DNA of 64,000 nt, from positions 1 through 64,000 of the forward strand of contig NZ_CAJYQD010000034.1 of NCBI RefSeq assembly GCF_913776855.1. The letters are read 5' to 3'. The position numbers were made by a program, and so were the translations under genes. Below, in pieces: positions 53,144 to 62,730 of the stretch (positions within the stretch are counted from its first letter, which is position 1; each line of letters opens with the position of its first letter). Source of the stretch: an uncultured Sphingomonas sp. (GTDB taxonomy: Bacteria > Pseudomonadota > Alphaproteobacteria > Sphingomonadales > Sphingomonadaceae). The notes below the pieces were generated by a model, which saw only the letters and a program-made list of their open reading frames with translations, searched no databases and had not been told where the DNA came from.

Positions 53144-54940
53144 ATGACCAGCCATTCCGAACGCCTGTCCGCGCTCCGCGCCCATCTCGCCACGCTCGAC
53201 CTGACCGGGTTCGTCGTACCGCTGACCGATGAATATATGAGCGAATATGTCGGCGACTATGCGCAGCGCCTTGCCTGGCTGACGGGGTTCAAGGGGTCGG
53301 CGGGGAGTGCCGTCATCCTCGGCGATACCGCCGCAATGTTCACCGATGGCCGCTACACCCTGCAGGTGCGCGAACAGGTCGACGCCGCCGACTGGCAGTT
53401 CGTGCAGGTCCCGGCGACCGCGATGGCCGACTGGCTGCGGACCAACGCCCGCGATGGCGACCGGATCGGTTTCGACCCGTGGCTGGCGACGGTCGACTGG
53501 GTTGCCGCCGTCGAACGCGCGCTTAGCGATGTCGGCGCGGTGCTGGTCCCGGTCGATGCCAACCCGATCGATGCGCTGTGGCACGACCGCCCCGCCCCCT
53601 CGCCCATAGCAATGACAGTGCAGGACGATGCGCTGACCGGCCGCACCTCTGCCGACAAGCGTGCCGCGATCGGCGACTGGCTCGGCGAACGCCGCGCCGA
53701 CGCGGTGGTGCTGACCGCGCTCGATTCGATCGCCTGGACGTTCAATATCCGCGGCAGCGACGTGGCGCATACGCCGGTGGCATTGAGCTACGCCATCGTC
53801 CATGCCGATGGCACCGCCGACCTGTTCGCCGCGCCGGGCAAGGTGGGTGAGGACGTCGCTCGCCACCTCGGCAACGCCGTTACCGTCCGTCCGATGACCG
53901 ACTTCGCTGCCGCGCTGGGCAGCTTTGCCGGCAAGCGCATCGCCGCCGATCCCGACCGCGCCGTCGCCGCGATCCACGACGCGCTGCGCCGGAGCGGCGC
54001 GACGATCATCGCCGAACGCGACCCGACCGTGCTGGCAAAGGCGATCAAGAACCCGGTCGAGATCGCCGGCCACGCCGCCGCGCAGGCCCGCGACGGCGCG
54101 GCGATGGTCCGCTTCCTGAAATGGTTCGAGGAAACGGCCCCGGCCGGCACGCTTACCGAACTCTCGACCTCCGACCGGCTGGAGGCGATTCGCGGCGAAA
54201 CCGGATGCCTGCGCGACCTGTCGTTCGACACGATCAGCGCGACCGGCGCCCATGCCGCCAGCCCGCATTACAAGGCGACCGTGGACAGCGACGCGGCCAT
54301 CCTGCCCGGCCAGCTCTACCTGATCGATTCGGGCGGCCAATATGCCGACGGCACCACCGACATCACCCGCGTCATGCCGGTGGGCGAGGTGTCGGACGAA
54401 ATGCGCGACCGGTTCACACGCGTTCTGAAAGGGCATATCGCGATCGACACCGCCGTCTTTCCCGATGGCACGCTGGGCGGCCATATTGACGGCTTCGCGC
54501 GTCGTCCGCTCTGGGAAGTCGGCATCGACTATGCCCATGGCACCGGCCACGGCATCGGCGCCTTCCTGTCCGTTCATGAAGGGCCGCAACGGATCGGCGC
54601 ACCCAACTATCCCGGCGGCGGCCCGCTGGAGCCGCTGCGCGCCGGCATGATGCTGTCCAACGAGCCTGGTTATTACAAGGCGGGGGAATACGGCATCCGT
54701 ATCGAAAACCTGCTGCTGGTTGTCGAACGCGATATTCCGGGTGGCGACCTGCCGATGCTGGGCTTCGAGACGCTGACCTTCGTGCCGATCGAACGATCAC
54801 TGATCGTGCCCGCCCTGCTGACGGCGGCAGAGCGAACCTGGGTCAACGCCTATCATGCACGGGTCGAGGCGTTACTGACCCCGCTGCTCGACCGCGAAAC
54901 CGCCGCATGGCTGACGGCGAAGTGCGCACCGCTTAACTGA
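53144..54940 (+). CDS. Xaa-Pro aminopeptidase (M24B, long form)
   Basis: 598 residues, with two creatinase-like N-terminal domains and a pita-bread catalytic domain, like eukaryotic-type aminopeptidase P (about 600 residues) rather than the 440-residue E. coli PepP. Metal ligands are in LIDSGGQYADG, TTDITRVMP, HGTGHGIGAFL, LSNEPGYYK and IRIENLLLV. It removes the N-terminal residue when proline is second. It is divergent from the oligopeptidase gene over 84 nt, so the two peptidases may share regulation. Confidence 0.94.
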   Translation: MTSHSERLSALRAHLATLDLTGFVVPLTDEYMSEYVGDYAQRLAWLTGFKGSAGSAVILGDTAAMFTDGRYTLQVREQVDAADWQFVQVPATAMADWLRTNARDGDRIGFDPWLATVDWVAAVERALSDVGAVLVPVDANPIDALWHDRPAPSPIAMTVQDDALTGRTSADKRAAIGDWLGERRADAVVLTALDSIAWTFNIRGSDVAHTPVALSYAIVHADGTADLFAAPGKVGEDVARHLGNAVTVRPMTDFAAALGSFAGKRIAADPDRAVAAIHDALRRSGATIIAERDPTVLAKAIKNPVEIAGHAAAQARDGAAMVRFLKWFEETAPAGTLTELSTSDRLEAIRGETGCLRDLSFDTISATGAHAASPHYKATVDSDAAILPGQLYLIDSGGQYADGTTDITRVMPVGEVSDEMRDRFTRVLKGHIAIDTAVFPDGTLGGHIDGFARRPLWEVGIDYAHGTGHGIGAFLSVHEGPQRIGAPNYPGGGPLEPLRAGMMLSNEPGYYKAGEYGIRIENLLLVVERDIPGGDLPMLGFETLTFVPIERSLIVPALLTAAERTWVNAYHARVEALLTPLLDRETAAWLTAKCAPLN

Positions 54941-54985
54941 TCCGGATACCGGCCGCCGTGCGACGGCCGGCATTCGCGTATTGCC

Positions 54986-55004
54986 TTGCAATCGATTGTT
55001 GCAA
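54986..55004 (+). promoter_or_regulatory. LacI-type palindromic operator upstream of the sugar transporter gene
   Basis: TTGCAATCGATTGTTGCAA contains the perfect 10-bp palindrome CAATCGATTG (54989-54998) flanked by TTGCAA repeats. It lies 68-86 nt upstream of the transporter start, in the only gap before the transporter-GH68 pair. The shape fits LacI-family repressors of sugar operons. No such regulator is encoded in the window. Confidence 0.6.
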
Positions 55005-55071
55005 TTTGCTGCGTTAGGGGCGACAAGCGGTCGGTCGGCGATAGACCGACGTGCAAGGAGCAGGACCGACC

Positions 55072-56406
55072 ATGGCGCCCCCGATGAAACCGCACCTGTC
55101 GCTGCCCCGCATCCTCGAGATGAACCTGGGGTTCCTTGGCCTGCAGTTCAGCTTCGGACTGCAACAGGGGAACATGGCGCCGATCTACAGCTATCTGGGT
55201 GCGAACGAGGCGCAGATACCGTTGCTGCAGCTGGCCGGGCCGCTGACCGGGCTGCTGGTGCAACCGCTGATCGGCGCGCTGAGCGATCGGACGGACAGCC
55301 GCTGGGGCCGGCGGACCCCCTATTTCGTGATGGGCGCGGTGCTGTGCTGTCTCGGCCTGTTCTTCATGCCGCTGTCCAGCTCGCTCCTGATGGCGGTATC
55401 GCTCCTGTGGATTCTCGACACGGGCAACAACATCACGATGGAACCGTATCGCGCCTATGTCAGCGACCGGCTGAACGAGGATCAGCACCAGATCGGTTTC
55501 CTGACGCAGAGCGCGTTTACCGGTCTTGCGCAGATGCTGGCGTTCCTCACCCCCTCGCTGCTGGTGTGGGCGGGGATGAACCAGGATTGGGTCGACAGCC
55601 ACAACATCCCCTATACCGCGCGCGTGGCATTCATGGTCGGGGCGGTACTGTCGATCTCGACGATCCTCTGGTCGATCCTGCGCGTGCCCGAACTGCCGCT
55701 GACCCCGACCGAAAAGAGCGCCATCGCGGCTAAGCCCAAGTCGTTCGGCGCGACGATCGCCGAAATCGGCAGCGCGATCCGCGACATGCCGCCGGCGATG
55801 CGCAAGCTGGCGCTGATGAGCCTGTTCCAGTGGTACGCGATGATGGCGTACTGGAACTACGTCATCTACACGATCGGCCGTTCGGTGTACGGCACGGCCG
55901 ATCCCACCTCGTCCGGTTTCCATTCCGCCGTGCTGACCAATGGCGAGGTCGCCGCGTTCTACAACGGCGTCGCCTTCCTCGCCGCCTTCGCCATGGTCCC
56001 CATCGCGCGGCGCATCGGTGCCGCCCCGCTCCACGCGCTCAGCTTGGTCGCGGCGGGCATCGGCATGGTCTGCCTGCCGCATGTCACGTCGAAGGCGCTG
56101 CTGTTCCTGCCTGCGATCGGCATCGGCCTCGGCTGGGCCAGCATGATGGGCAATCCGTACATCATCCTTGCCGGATCGATCCCGCCGGAGCGGACCGGCG
56201 TCTATATGGGCATTTTCAACATGATGATCGTCATTCCGATGCTGATCTTCTCGGCAACGATGTGGCTGTTCTACCAACCGTTGCTGGGCGGCGATCCGCG
56301 TAACGTGCTGACGCTGTGCGGCGTACTGCTGTTCTGCGCTGCCGCCGCGGTGTGGAGCGTGCGCGAACGTAATGCCAATGGCGCACCGGTCGGGGCGGTA
56401 GGTTGA
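55072..56406 (+). CDS. MFS sugar transporter (GPH/SUT-like), probably for sucrose
   Basis: 444 residues from ATG 55072 (AAGGAG 11 nt upstream; ATG 55084 is also possible). About twelve hydrophobic segments are visible. [22 protein letters not shown] is the loop 2-3 motif typical of sucrose/maltose cation symporters, and [17 protein letters not shown] is family-typical. It is followed 2 nt after its stop by a GH68 gene, so a sucrose uptake-and-cleavage pair is the best reading. The substrate is inferred from this pairing. Confidence 0.85.
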   Translation: MAPPMKPHLSLPRILEMNLGFLGLQFSFGLQQGNMAPIYSYLGANEAQIPLLQLAGPLTGLLVQPLIGALSDRTDSRWGRRTPYFVMGAVLCCLGLFFMPLSSSLLMAVSLLWILDTGNNITMEPYRAYVSDRLNEDQHQIGFLTQSAFTGLAQMLAFLTPSLLVWAGMNQDWVDSHNIPYTARVAFMVGAVLSISTILWSILRVPELPLTPTEKSAIAAKPKSFGATIAEIGSAIRDMPPAMRKLALMSLFQWYAMMAYWNYVIYTIGRSVYGTADPTSSGFHSAVLTNGEVAAFYNGVAFLAAFAMVPIARRIGAAPLHALSLVAAGIGMVCLPHVTSKALLFLPAIGIGLGWASMMGNPYIILAGSIPPERTGVYMGIFNMMIVIPMLIFSATMWLFYQPLLGGDPRNVLTLCGVLLFCAAAAVWSVRERNANGAPVGAVG

Positions 56407-56408
56407 GC

Positions 56409-57557
56409 ATGTCGCCCCTGCCCCACGCCCTGACCCATTGGTCCGCCGAACAGGTCGCGCGGATCGTCCCGGACGGCCCGGAACGCCTGCCCGTCCTGAC
56501 GCCTGCCGACATCGTGCCGATCGACCCGGCCCACGACTTCTGGGACATGTGGCAGATCGCCCGTGCCGACGGTTCGACGGTGTTCGTCGACGGGCGCAGC
56601 TACTGGTTCTTCCTCGGCACGCCGCGCTTTGCCGACCCGGAATCGCGGCACGACGCCGCGCGCATCTACCTGACCAGCCATGGCAGCGACGGGTGGCGGC
56701 TGCACGGCGCTACCTTCCCCGATGGCTTCACGCCGGGCAGCCGCGAATGGTCCGGGTCGGCAGTTCTGGCCGAGGATGGCGTGACGCTGACCATGTACTT
56801 CACCGCCGCCGGCCGGCGGGGCGGCCCGCACAGCTTCGAACAGCGGCTGTTCGAGACGGTCGGGCGCTTCATCGTCGATGGCCCCGACACCCGGACGGAC
56901 GGTTGGTCGCCGCCCGTCGAAAGCGTCGTAGCGGACGGCGAATGCTACCGCGTCGCCAATGAGATCGAAGCTCCCGCGACCGGCATCAAGGGGTTTCGCG
57001 ACCCCGGCTTCTTCCATGATCCGGCGACGGGTCGCGATCACCTGTTGTTCGTCGGATCGGCGGGATGGACCGATGCCCTGATCGACGGCGTGATCGGTAT
57101 CGCCAGCCGGGACAGCGCCGATACCCCGTGGCATCCAGGCACACCGCTGGTCGACGCGATCGGCGTGAACAGCGAACTGGAACGCCCGCACATCATCCTG
57201 CGGAACGGGCTGTATTACCTGTTCTGGTCGACCCAGGCCAGGCGCTTCGCCCCCGGCCTGCCTGCGCCCACGGGGCTGTACGCGCTGGTCGCCAACGGCA
57301 TGGACGGGCCGTGGCGACCGGTGAACGGCAGCGGCCTGGTCGCCGGCAATCCAGCCGCCGAACCCATGCAAGCCTATTGCTGGTGGGTCACCGGGGAGGG
57401 GCAGGTGGCCGCGTTCGTCGACTATGCCGGCCTGAACGGAGCGGACGCCAGCGCCGATGTGTCGCTCCGCCGCGCCCGCTTCGGCGGGACCGCCGCCCCG
57501 TTCTTCCAGCTCGACTTCGCCGGCGACCGGGTGACGATCCGCGCTGCTACAGGTTGA
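56409..57557 (+). CDS. Glycoside hydrolase family 68 enzyme (levansucrase/beta-fructofuranosidase)
   Basis: 382 residues. GH68 catalytic residues can be placed: nucleophile Asp46 in FWDMWQI, transition-state stabiliser Asp198 in GFRDPGF, acid/base Glu258 in NSELERPHI; WSGSAV (115-120) is also typical. Members hydrolyse sucrose or transfer its fructose to make levan. No signal peptide is visible, unlike many levansucrases, and it is coupled to a transporter, so an intracellular invertase-like role is likely. Zymomonas GH68 enzymes also lack classical signals yet are secreted, so location is not certain. The 3' end overlaps putA tail-to-tail by 11 nt. Confidence 0.88.
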   Translation: MSPLPHALTHWSAEQVARIVPDGPERLPVLTPADIVPIDPAHDFWDMWQIARADGSTVFVDGRSYWFFLGTPRFADPESRHDAARIYLTSHGSDGWRLHGATFPDGFTPGSREWSGSAVLAEDGVTLTMYFTAAGRRGGPHSFEQRLFETVGRFIVDGPDTRTDGWSPPVESVVADGECYRVANEIEAPATGIKGFRDPGFFHDPATGRDHLLFVGSAGWTDALIDGVIGIASRDSADTPWHPGTPLVDAIGVNSELERPHIILRNGLYYLFWSTQARRFAPGLPAPTGLYALVANGMDGPWRPVNGSGLVAGNPAAEPMQAYCWWVTGEGQVAAFVDYAGLNGADASADVSLRRARFGGTAAPFFQLDFAGDRVTIRAATG

Positions 57558-60500
57558 GCAGCGCCGGATCGCCACCCTTGGCCATGATGTTGATCGACGT
57601 CGATCGTTCGGCGGCATAGCGCAGCAGCGCGTCGGGACCGCCCGCCTTGGGGCCGGTACCCGACAGCCCTTCGCCGCCGAACGGCTGCACGCCGACGACC
57701 GCGCCGATGATCGACCGGTTGACATACACGTTCCCCGCCGGGACCAGCGCCGCAACTTCCTCGGCAAAGCGGTCGATCCGGCTGTGGATGCCAAGCGTCA
57801 GGCCATAGCCGCGCGCCGCCAGCTTGCCCGCGACGTCCGCCAGATCGGCGGGGTCGTAGCGATAGATGTGCAGCACCGGGCCGAACACCTCACGTTCGAG
57901 GAAGTCGGGGCTGGGCACTTCGGCGATGACCGGCGCGAAGTACGTGCCGCGCGAATCGTGGCCGCGGGTGTCGGCGCGGAACAGGATCTTCGCTTCCCGC
58001 TCCAGCCGCTCGACATGCGCGTTCAGCGCATCGCGTGCGTCACGGTCGATGACCGGGCCGACATCGGTCGCCGGATCGGCCGGGTCGCCGATGACCAGAC
58101 ACCCCGCCGCCCCGACCAGCGTCTCGATCGTCGCATCGGCCGTGTCCTTCGGCAGGTACAGCAGCCGCAGCGCCGAACAACGCTGCCCCGCCGATCCGAA
58201 AGCGGACAGCAGCACGTCGTCGACCACCTGTTCGCGCAGCGCGCTAGTATCGACGAACAGGCCGTTCAGCCCGCCGGTCTCGGCGATGAACGGCAGGATC
58301 GGGCCGTTGCGGTTGGCAAGGCTGCGGTTGATTGCCCAGGCGGTGTCGGTGCCGCCGGTGAAGGCGACGCCGGCAATCGCCGGATGGGCGACCAGCGCCG
58401 CGCCGACCTCAGCGCCATCGCCGGGCAACAGCGCCAGCAGGTCAGGATCAAGCCCGGCGGCATGGAACAGGCGGACCGCCTCGGCGGCGACCAGCGGGGT
58501 CTGTTCGGCGGGCTTGGCTAGGACCGCGTTGCCGGCGGCCAGTGCGGCAGCGACCTGTCCGGTGAAGATCGCCAGCGGGAAGTTCCACGGGCTGATGCAG
58601 ACGAAGACGCCGCGCCCGTGGAGTTCGATCTGGTTCACCTCCCCCACCGGCCCTGGCAGTACGGTCGGCCCGGCGAAGCGGGTTTCGGCGAGGAGCGCGT
58701 AATAGCGACAGAAGTCGACCGCCTCGCGCACCTCCGCCACGGCATCGTTCAGCGTCTTGCCGGCCTCCGCAGACAGTATCGCGATGAAGCGGTCCATCCG
58801 GGCATCGAGCGCGTCGGCCATGGCGCGCAGGATTTTCCCTCGCGAAACACCGCCGGCTGCGTTCCAGCGCGGCTGGGCGACGCGAGCCAGTGCGGCGGCG
58901 CGGTCGATATCGGCAGGGGTCGCGGTGGTGACCGACCCGATGGTACGGCCATGGTCGACCGGACTGGCCACCGGCACCGCGCCCGCGCCGGGCAACGTCT
59001 GGCCACCGACGATCGGGCCGGCGTGGAGGGTGGTGAAGGCGCCGCGCGCCGCATCTGCCGTCGCGCGGACGGACGCGATCGAATAGTCGCGGCCCAGCGG
59101 GTTGGCGCGACCGGGATAGATATCGGCGGGTGACGGCAGGCGCGGATGCTGGCGCGGGGTCGCGGCGACCGCCGCCACCGGGTCCGCCACCAGCGTCGTG
59201 GCCGGTACTTCCTCGTCGAGCAGCGCGTTGACGAAGCTGCTGTTCGCGCCGTTTTCGAGCAGGCGCCGTACCAGATAGGGCAACAGCTCCTCATGCCCGC
59301 CGACCGGAGCATAGGCACGCAGGATCAGCGCGTTACCGCCGATTGTTGCCGCCGCCTGTCGGTACAGCCCCTCCCCCATGCCGTGCAGCCGCTGGTGTTC
59401 GATCGCCACCCCGGCGCGGTCGGCCATGTGCCGCACCGCAATCAGGCTGTGGGCATTATGCGTCGCGAATTGCGGGTAGAGCGCCGGGGCGGCGGCAATC
59501 AGCTTGTGCGCGCAGACGAGGTAGCTGAGATCGGTCGCCGCCTTCGACGTGAACACCGGATAGCCCGGATGCCCGGCGATCTGCGCCCGCTTCACCTCGC
59601 TGTCCCAATAGGCACCCTTGACCAGTCGGACCATGATCCGCCGCCCGGTATCGCGCGACAGCCGCTCCAGGCGATCGATCACGCCGCGCGCTCGCTTGCC
59701 ATAGGCCTGCACCACGACGCCCAATCCGGTCCAGTCGCCCAGCTCGCCCTCGCGCGCCAGCCGATCGACCAGCTTCAACGACAAGGCCAGCCGATCGGCC
59801 TCTTCCGCATCGATCGCGAGGTTCAGGTTATGCCGCGCACCGATCAGCGCCAAGCGCTTCATGCGCGGATACAAGTCGGCGAACACATCGTCTTCGCGCA
59901 CCGCTTCGTAGCGTGGGCACAGCGCCGACAGCTTCACCGATACGCCGTGCCCCTCCTCGGGAGTACTCCCCGGCGCGCGGGCGTTGCCGACCGCCTCGAT
60001 CGCGGCGGCATAGATGCGTTCGTAGCGCTCGGCGTCTTCGGGCGTGCGCGCGCCCTCCCCCAGCATGTCGAACGAGCAGAGATAGCCCTCCTTCGCCGCC
60101 CGCTTCAGCGCAGCCTCGATGGTCGATCCCAGCACGAACTGGTCTCCCATGATGCCGACCGCAGCGGCCAACGCGCGGCGGATGACCGGTTCGCCCAGCC
60201 GCCCGGCCAGCCGCCGGATCGTCTCGCCGATGCCCGCCGGCCCTTCCTCGCCGACCAGCTTGCCGGTCAGGGTCAGGCCGATGGTCGAGGCATTGACGAA
60301 CAGGCTGGACGACTGGCCCAGATGCGCCGCCCAGTCGGCGGTGCCGACCTTTTCGGCGATCAGCCGGTCGCGGGTCGCCGCATCGGGGGTGCGCAGCAGC
60401 GCTTCGGCAAGGCACATCAGCGCCAGCCCCTCCTGCGTACCCAGCGAGAATTGTTGAAGGAACCCTTCGACCACGCCAGGCTTCGCGGCGGCAGCGCGCG

Positions 60501-60645
60501 TACGCTCTACCAGCTTCGCGGCGTTGGCGACGATCTCGGCCCGGTCGGCCTGGGTCAGCGGCACCTGCGCCAACAGTTGCGGCAACAGCACCGATTCGTC
60601 GATGAACTTGTCGGCGTCCAGGGCGTCCCAATCGATCGCGGGCAT
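57547..60645 (-). CDS. putA: Bifunctional proline dehydrogenase/P5C dehydrogenase PutA
   Basis: 1032 residues from ATG 60645 (GGAGAG about 4 nt upstream). It oxidises proline to glutamate in two steps, passing electrons to quinones. The proline dehydrogenase domain has ALCPRYEAVREDDVFADLYP and MVRLVKGAYWDSEVKRAQ. The aldehyde dehydrogenase domain has ISPWNFPLAIFTGQVAAALA, AETGGLNGLFVD and the nucleophile Cys in GSAGQRCSALR. There is no N-terminal ribbon-helix-helix DNA-binding domain, so it is not self-regulating; the divergent Lrp gene is the likely regulator. Confidence 0.96.
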   Translation of the reverse strand: MPAIDWDALDADKFIDESVLLPQLLAQVPLTQADRAEIVANAAKLVERTRAAAAKPGVVEGFLQQFSLGTQEGLALMCLAEALLRTPDAATRDRLIAEKVGTADWAAHLGQSSSLFVNASTIGLTLTGKLVGEEGPAGIGETIRRLAGRLGEPVIRRALAAAVGIMGDQFVLGSTIEAALKRAAKEGYLCSFDMLGEGARTPEDAERYERIYAAAIEAVGNARAPGSTPEEGHGVSVKLSALCPRYEAVREDDVFADLYPRMKRLALIGARHNLNLAIDAEEADRLALSLKLVDRLAREGELGDWTGLGVVVQAYGKRARGVIDRLERLSRDTGRRIMVRLVKGAYWDSEVKRAQIAGHPGYPVFTSKAATDLSYLVCAHKLIAAAPALYPQFATHNAHSLIAVRHMADRAGVAIEHQRLHGMGEGLYRQAAATIGGNALILRAYAPVGGHEELLPYLVRRLLENGANSSFVNALLDEEVPATTLVADPVAAVAATPRQHPRLPSPADIYPGRANPLGRDYSIASVRATADAARGAFTTLHAGPIVGGQTLPGAGAVPVASPVDHGRTIGSVTTATPADIDRAAALARVAQPRWNAAGGVSRGKILRAMADALDARMDRFIAILSAEAGKTLNDAVAEVREAVDFCRYYALLAETRFAGPTVLPGPVGEVNQIELHGRGVFVCISPWNFPLAIFTGQVAAALAAGNAVLAKPAEQTPLVAAEAVRLFHAAGLDPDLLALLPGDGAEVGAALVAHPAIAGVAFTGGTDTAWAINRSLANRNGPILPFIAETGGLNGLFVDTSALREQVVDDVLLSAFGSAGQRCSALRLLYLPKDTADATIETLVGAAGCLVIGDPADPATDVGPVIDRDARDALNAHVERLEREAKILFRADTRGHDSRGTYFAPVIAEVPSPDFLEREVFGPVLHIYRYDPADLADVAGKLAARGYGLTLGIHSRIDRFAEEVAALVPAGNVYVNRSIIGAVVGVQPFGGEGLSGTGPKAGGPDALLRYAAERSTSINIMAKGGDPALLNL

Positions 60646-60714
60646 TCGTCTCTCCATGTCGGTTCGTCGGTATATCGCGGAGAGCGACGAAGGTGCTTCG
60701 TATGTTGGGCGCAT

Positions 60715-60730
60715 CTACCGAAGAAGGTAG
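60715..60730. promoter_or_regulatory. Candidate Lrp operator between putA and its regulator
   Basis: CTACCGAAGAAGGTAG is an inverted repeat (CTACC and GGTAG, 6-nt centre) in the 183-nt divergent gap. The form is similar to Lrp-family half-sites. It lies about 70 nt upstream of putA and about 100 nt upstream of the regulator gene, where it could control both. Confidence 0.45.
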
Positions 60731-60828
60731 CGACGATTGACCCGAAGACCGAAGGACGCCATTCCGACAATGGCTGGAGTAACCTCTGGGCAGGCCATGT
60801 TCGGGCCAAGGTGCGCGAGGGGAAGACG

Positions 60829-61281
60829 ATGGACCAGACCGATCGCAAGTTGCTGCGCGTGCTGCAGGGCGATGGCCGCATCACCAACCAGGCACTGGCC
60901 ACACAATGCGGCATTTCACCCGCCGCCTGTTTCGAACGCGTCCGGCGGCTGCGCGACAGCGGCGTGATCCGGGGCTATGCCGCGCTGCTCGATCCCGGAA
61001 AGCTCGACCGGTCGCTGCTGGTGTTCATCGAAGTGCTGCTGGATCGCACCACCGACGATGTCTTCACCGCCTTTGCCAACCATGTCCGCGACCTGCCGGA
61101 GGTGCTGGAATGCCATATGGTTGCGGGCGGTTTCGACTATCTGCTGAAGGTCCGCATGGCCGATATGGACGCCTATCGCGCCTTTCTCGGCCGCACGCTG
61201 ACCACGGTGCCCGGCGTGCGCGAGACGCGTACCTATGCGGTGCTGGAGGAGGTGAAGGCGACGACCGCGCTGCCGCTATAG
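60829..61281 (+). CDS. Lrp/AsnC-family regulator, probable proline-responsive putA activator
   Basis: 150 residues from ATG 60829 (GAGGGGA upstream). The helix-turn-helix is NQALATQCGISPAACFERVRRL at the N-terminus. The RAM ligand domain includes VFIEVLLDRT and HMVAGGFDYLLKVRMADMDAYRAFL. Divergent Lrp-type genes next to putA, such as PutR of Agrobacterium and Rhodobacter, activate putA with proline. It is convergent with the FIST-like gene; their stop codons abut (TAG next to CTA). Confidence 0.92.
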   Translation: MDQTDRKLLRVLQGDGRITNQALATQCGISPAACFERVRRLRDSGVIRGYAALLDPGKLDRSLLVFIEVLLDRTTDDVFTAFANHVRDLPEVLECHMVAGGFDYLLKVRMADMDAYRAFLGRTLTTVPGVRETRTYAVLEEVKATTALPL

Positions 61282-62307
61282 CCCTGGTCCGTCGCGTTCG
61301 ATCACCAGATACACCATGGTCTGGGTCAACAGCATATAGGCGATTTCACCAAAGGTGACCGGCCCGGCCATGGTGCCGGTATGCTGCCCCTCCAGCCCGG
61401 CATAGAGATAGTTCAGGATGCAGTTGCAGCTGAACGCGACTTCGCCGCGCGGGGTGCCGAGATGGTCGGCAAACTCCTGCGGATAATCGCCGATCGGCCG
61501 GGCGAAGCGATATTCGATCCCTTCATGCACGGGGGCGAAGAAACTGACCTTTCCCGAAACATCGTCGATCGCGGCGGTCGCGACGTTGATCATCGCGCCA
61601 TTGTAATCGGCGACCAGCGGCAGGCGGGTGTCGATACCGTTGGCGGCGATGTGATCGACCAGCCGGGCCGGGATGCCATCGACCAGCACGCGTTCGACGG
61701 TGAAGCCGGTATCCTCGGCAAAGGTCAGTACCGGCCCGTCCATGTCGGGCACGAACAGGTTTACGATGTCGACCCGTGCAAAGGCTTCGTCGGGCAGCGC
61801 GACGTGCAGCACGACCGCGGCGTCGTCGGCACTGCGCCCGGTGCGGCCGTCGAACACCTTGGGCCGGTAGGTCGCGGCAGCATCGCCCGCGACGCCGGTG
61901 ACCCAACCGACCACCGGGCGACGGAACATGTCGGGCCATTCCAGCCCGTGCAGGGCGAAATCACTGTGGACACCGCTCTGCCCCGGCATCAGCAGGATGG
62001 TATAACCATTGTCCGGGCCGAGTGTCGCCATGCCGGGTAATGCCGCGCGATCGAGCATCCCGACCCAGGCGACCGACGCGATGTCGGGCATCCGCTGGAC
62101 GAATATCCGGTCGCGGGCATAGGCGCCGCCGGCTTCGGCGGTCATGAAATAGGGGCTGGTACCGCCGATCCAGTCGCCGCGCGGCAGGGCGGCGAGCATC
62201 GCTTCCTCGGCGGCGAGGATCAGCGTGTCGCCGGCAGCCAGCATCGCGGATACCTCCGCCACGCTGTATAGCGATTGGCCCTCATGGTGCGGATTGGGGC
62301 CCATCAT
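61276..62307 (-). CDS. FIST-like signal-domain protein of unknown function
   Basis: 343 residues, no signal peptide. The C-terminal third has FSCNCILNYLYAGLEGQHTG, then TMAGPVTFGEIAYMLLTQTM; this resembles the end of FIST_C domains (a Cys after a conserved strand, then GxxxFGEIA). FIST domains are proposed small-ligand sensors. The N-terminal part includes WIGGTSPYFMTAEAGG. I could not place it in a better-defined family. Its ATG overlaps the stop of an 81-residue partner (ATGA), so the two are co-translated. Confidence 0.5.
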   Translation of the reverse strand: MMGPNPHHEGQSLYSVAEVSAMLAAGDTLILAAEEAMLAALPRGDWIGGTSPYFMTAEAGGAYARDRIFVQRMPDIASVAWVGMLDRAALPGMATLGPDNGYTILLMPGQSGVHSDFALHGLEWPDMFRRPVVGWVTGVAGDAAATYRPKVFDGRTGRSADDAAVVLHVALPDEAFARVDIVNLFVPDMDGPVLTFAEDTGFTVERVLVDGIPARLVDHIAANGIDTRLPLVADYNGAMINVATAAIDDVSGKVSFFAPVHEGIEYRFARPIGDYPQEFADHLGTPRGEVAFSCNCILNYLYAGLEGQHTGTMAGPVTFGEIAYMLLTQTMVYLVIERDGPGL

Positions 62308-62549
62308 CGTGCTGCTCCCTTGAAGATGGTTTCGAAATCGTCACGGGCGAAGCGGAAATTGTCGCGAAAGAAGCTGCGCAACTCTTCGATCAATGCCGGA
62401 CGATCGGCATCGGACCGGTCATAGGCATGGGTAAGGCGGATCATCAGAATCCGCAGCGCAAGGCATTTGTACGTCGGACGGACCGCCCCCGACAACAGGC
62501 CATGCCAGCGCACATCGTCGGAGGGCGGAATTTCGATAGTGACTGCCAT
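62304..62549 (-). CDS. Small acidic/basic helical protein coupled to the FIST-like gene
   Basis: 81 residues from ATG 62549. It has no signal or membrane segment. The middle KCLALRILMIRLTHAYDRSD and the end FRDNFRFARDDFETIFKG look helical, with alternating charges. I do not recognise it. Its stop overlaps the FIST-like start (ATGA), so it may be a partner or chaperone of that protein. Confidence 0.6.
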   Translation of the reverse strand: MAVTIEIPPSDDVRWHGLLSGAVRPTYKCLALRILMIRLTHAYDRSDADRPALIEELRSFFRDNFRFARDDFETIFKGAAR

Positions 62550-62730
62550 GCCGTTCGGTCCTTTCCCGCCCGAGCTATGCAGCGCGCACCTTAAAATCGC
62601 GTTGCTATCCGCAGGCCTTCTCGGCCGGTGGCATGGCAGGATCGCTTCGTCGCCATGGGGCGTTACGGCGATTGCGTGGAGGTGTGGACATGATAGCCTC
62701 CTGCCCGACATGCGCTGAACGGGAGACGAC

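Noticed and set aside
53060..54589. N-terminal extension of the oligopeptidase B frame by about 510 codons
   Set aside because: It is antisense to the Xaa-Pro aminopeptidase gene. The normal N-terminus of the family begins at the ATG at 53059.
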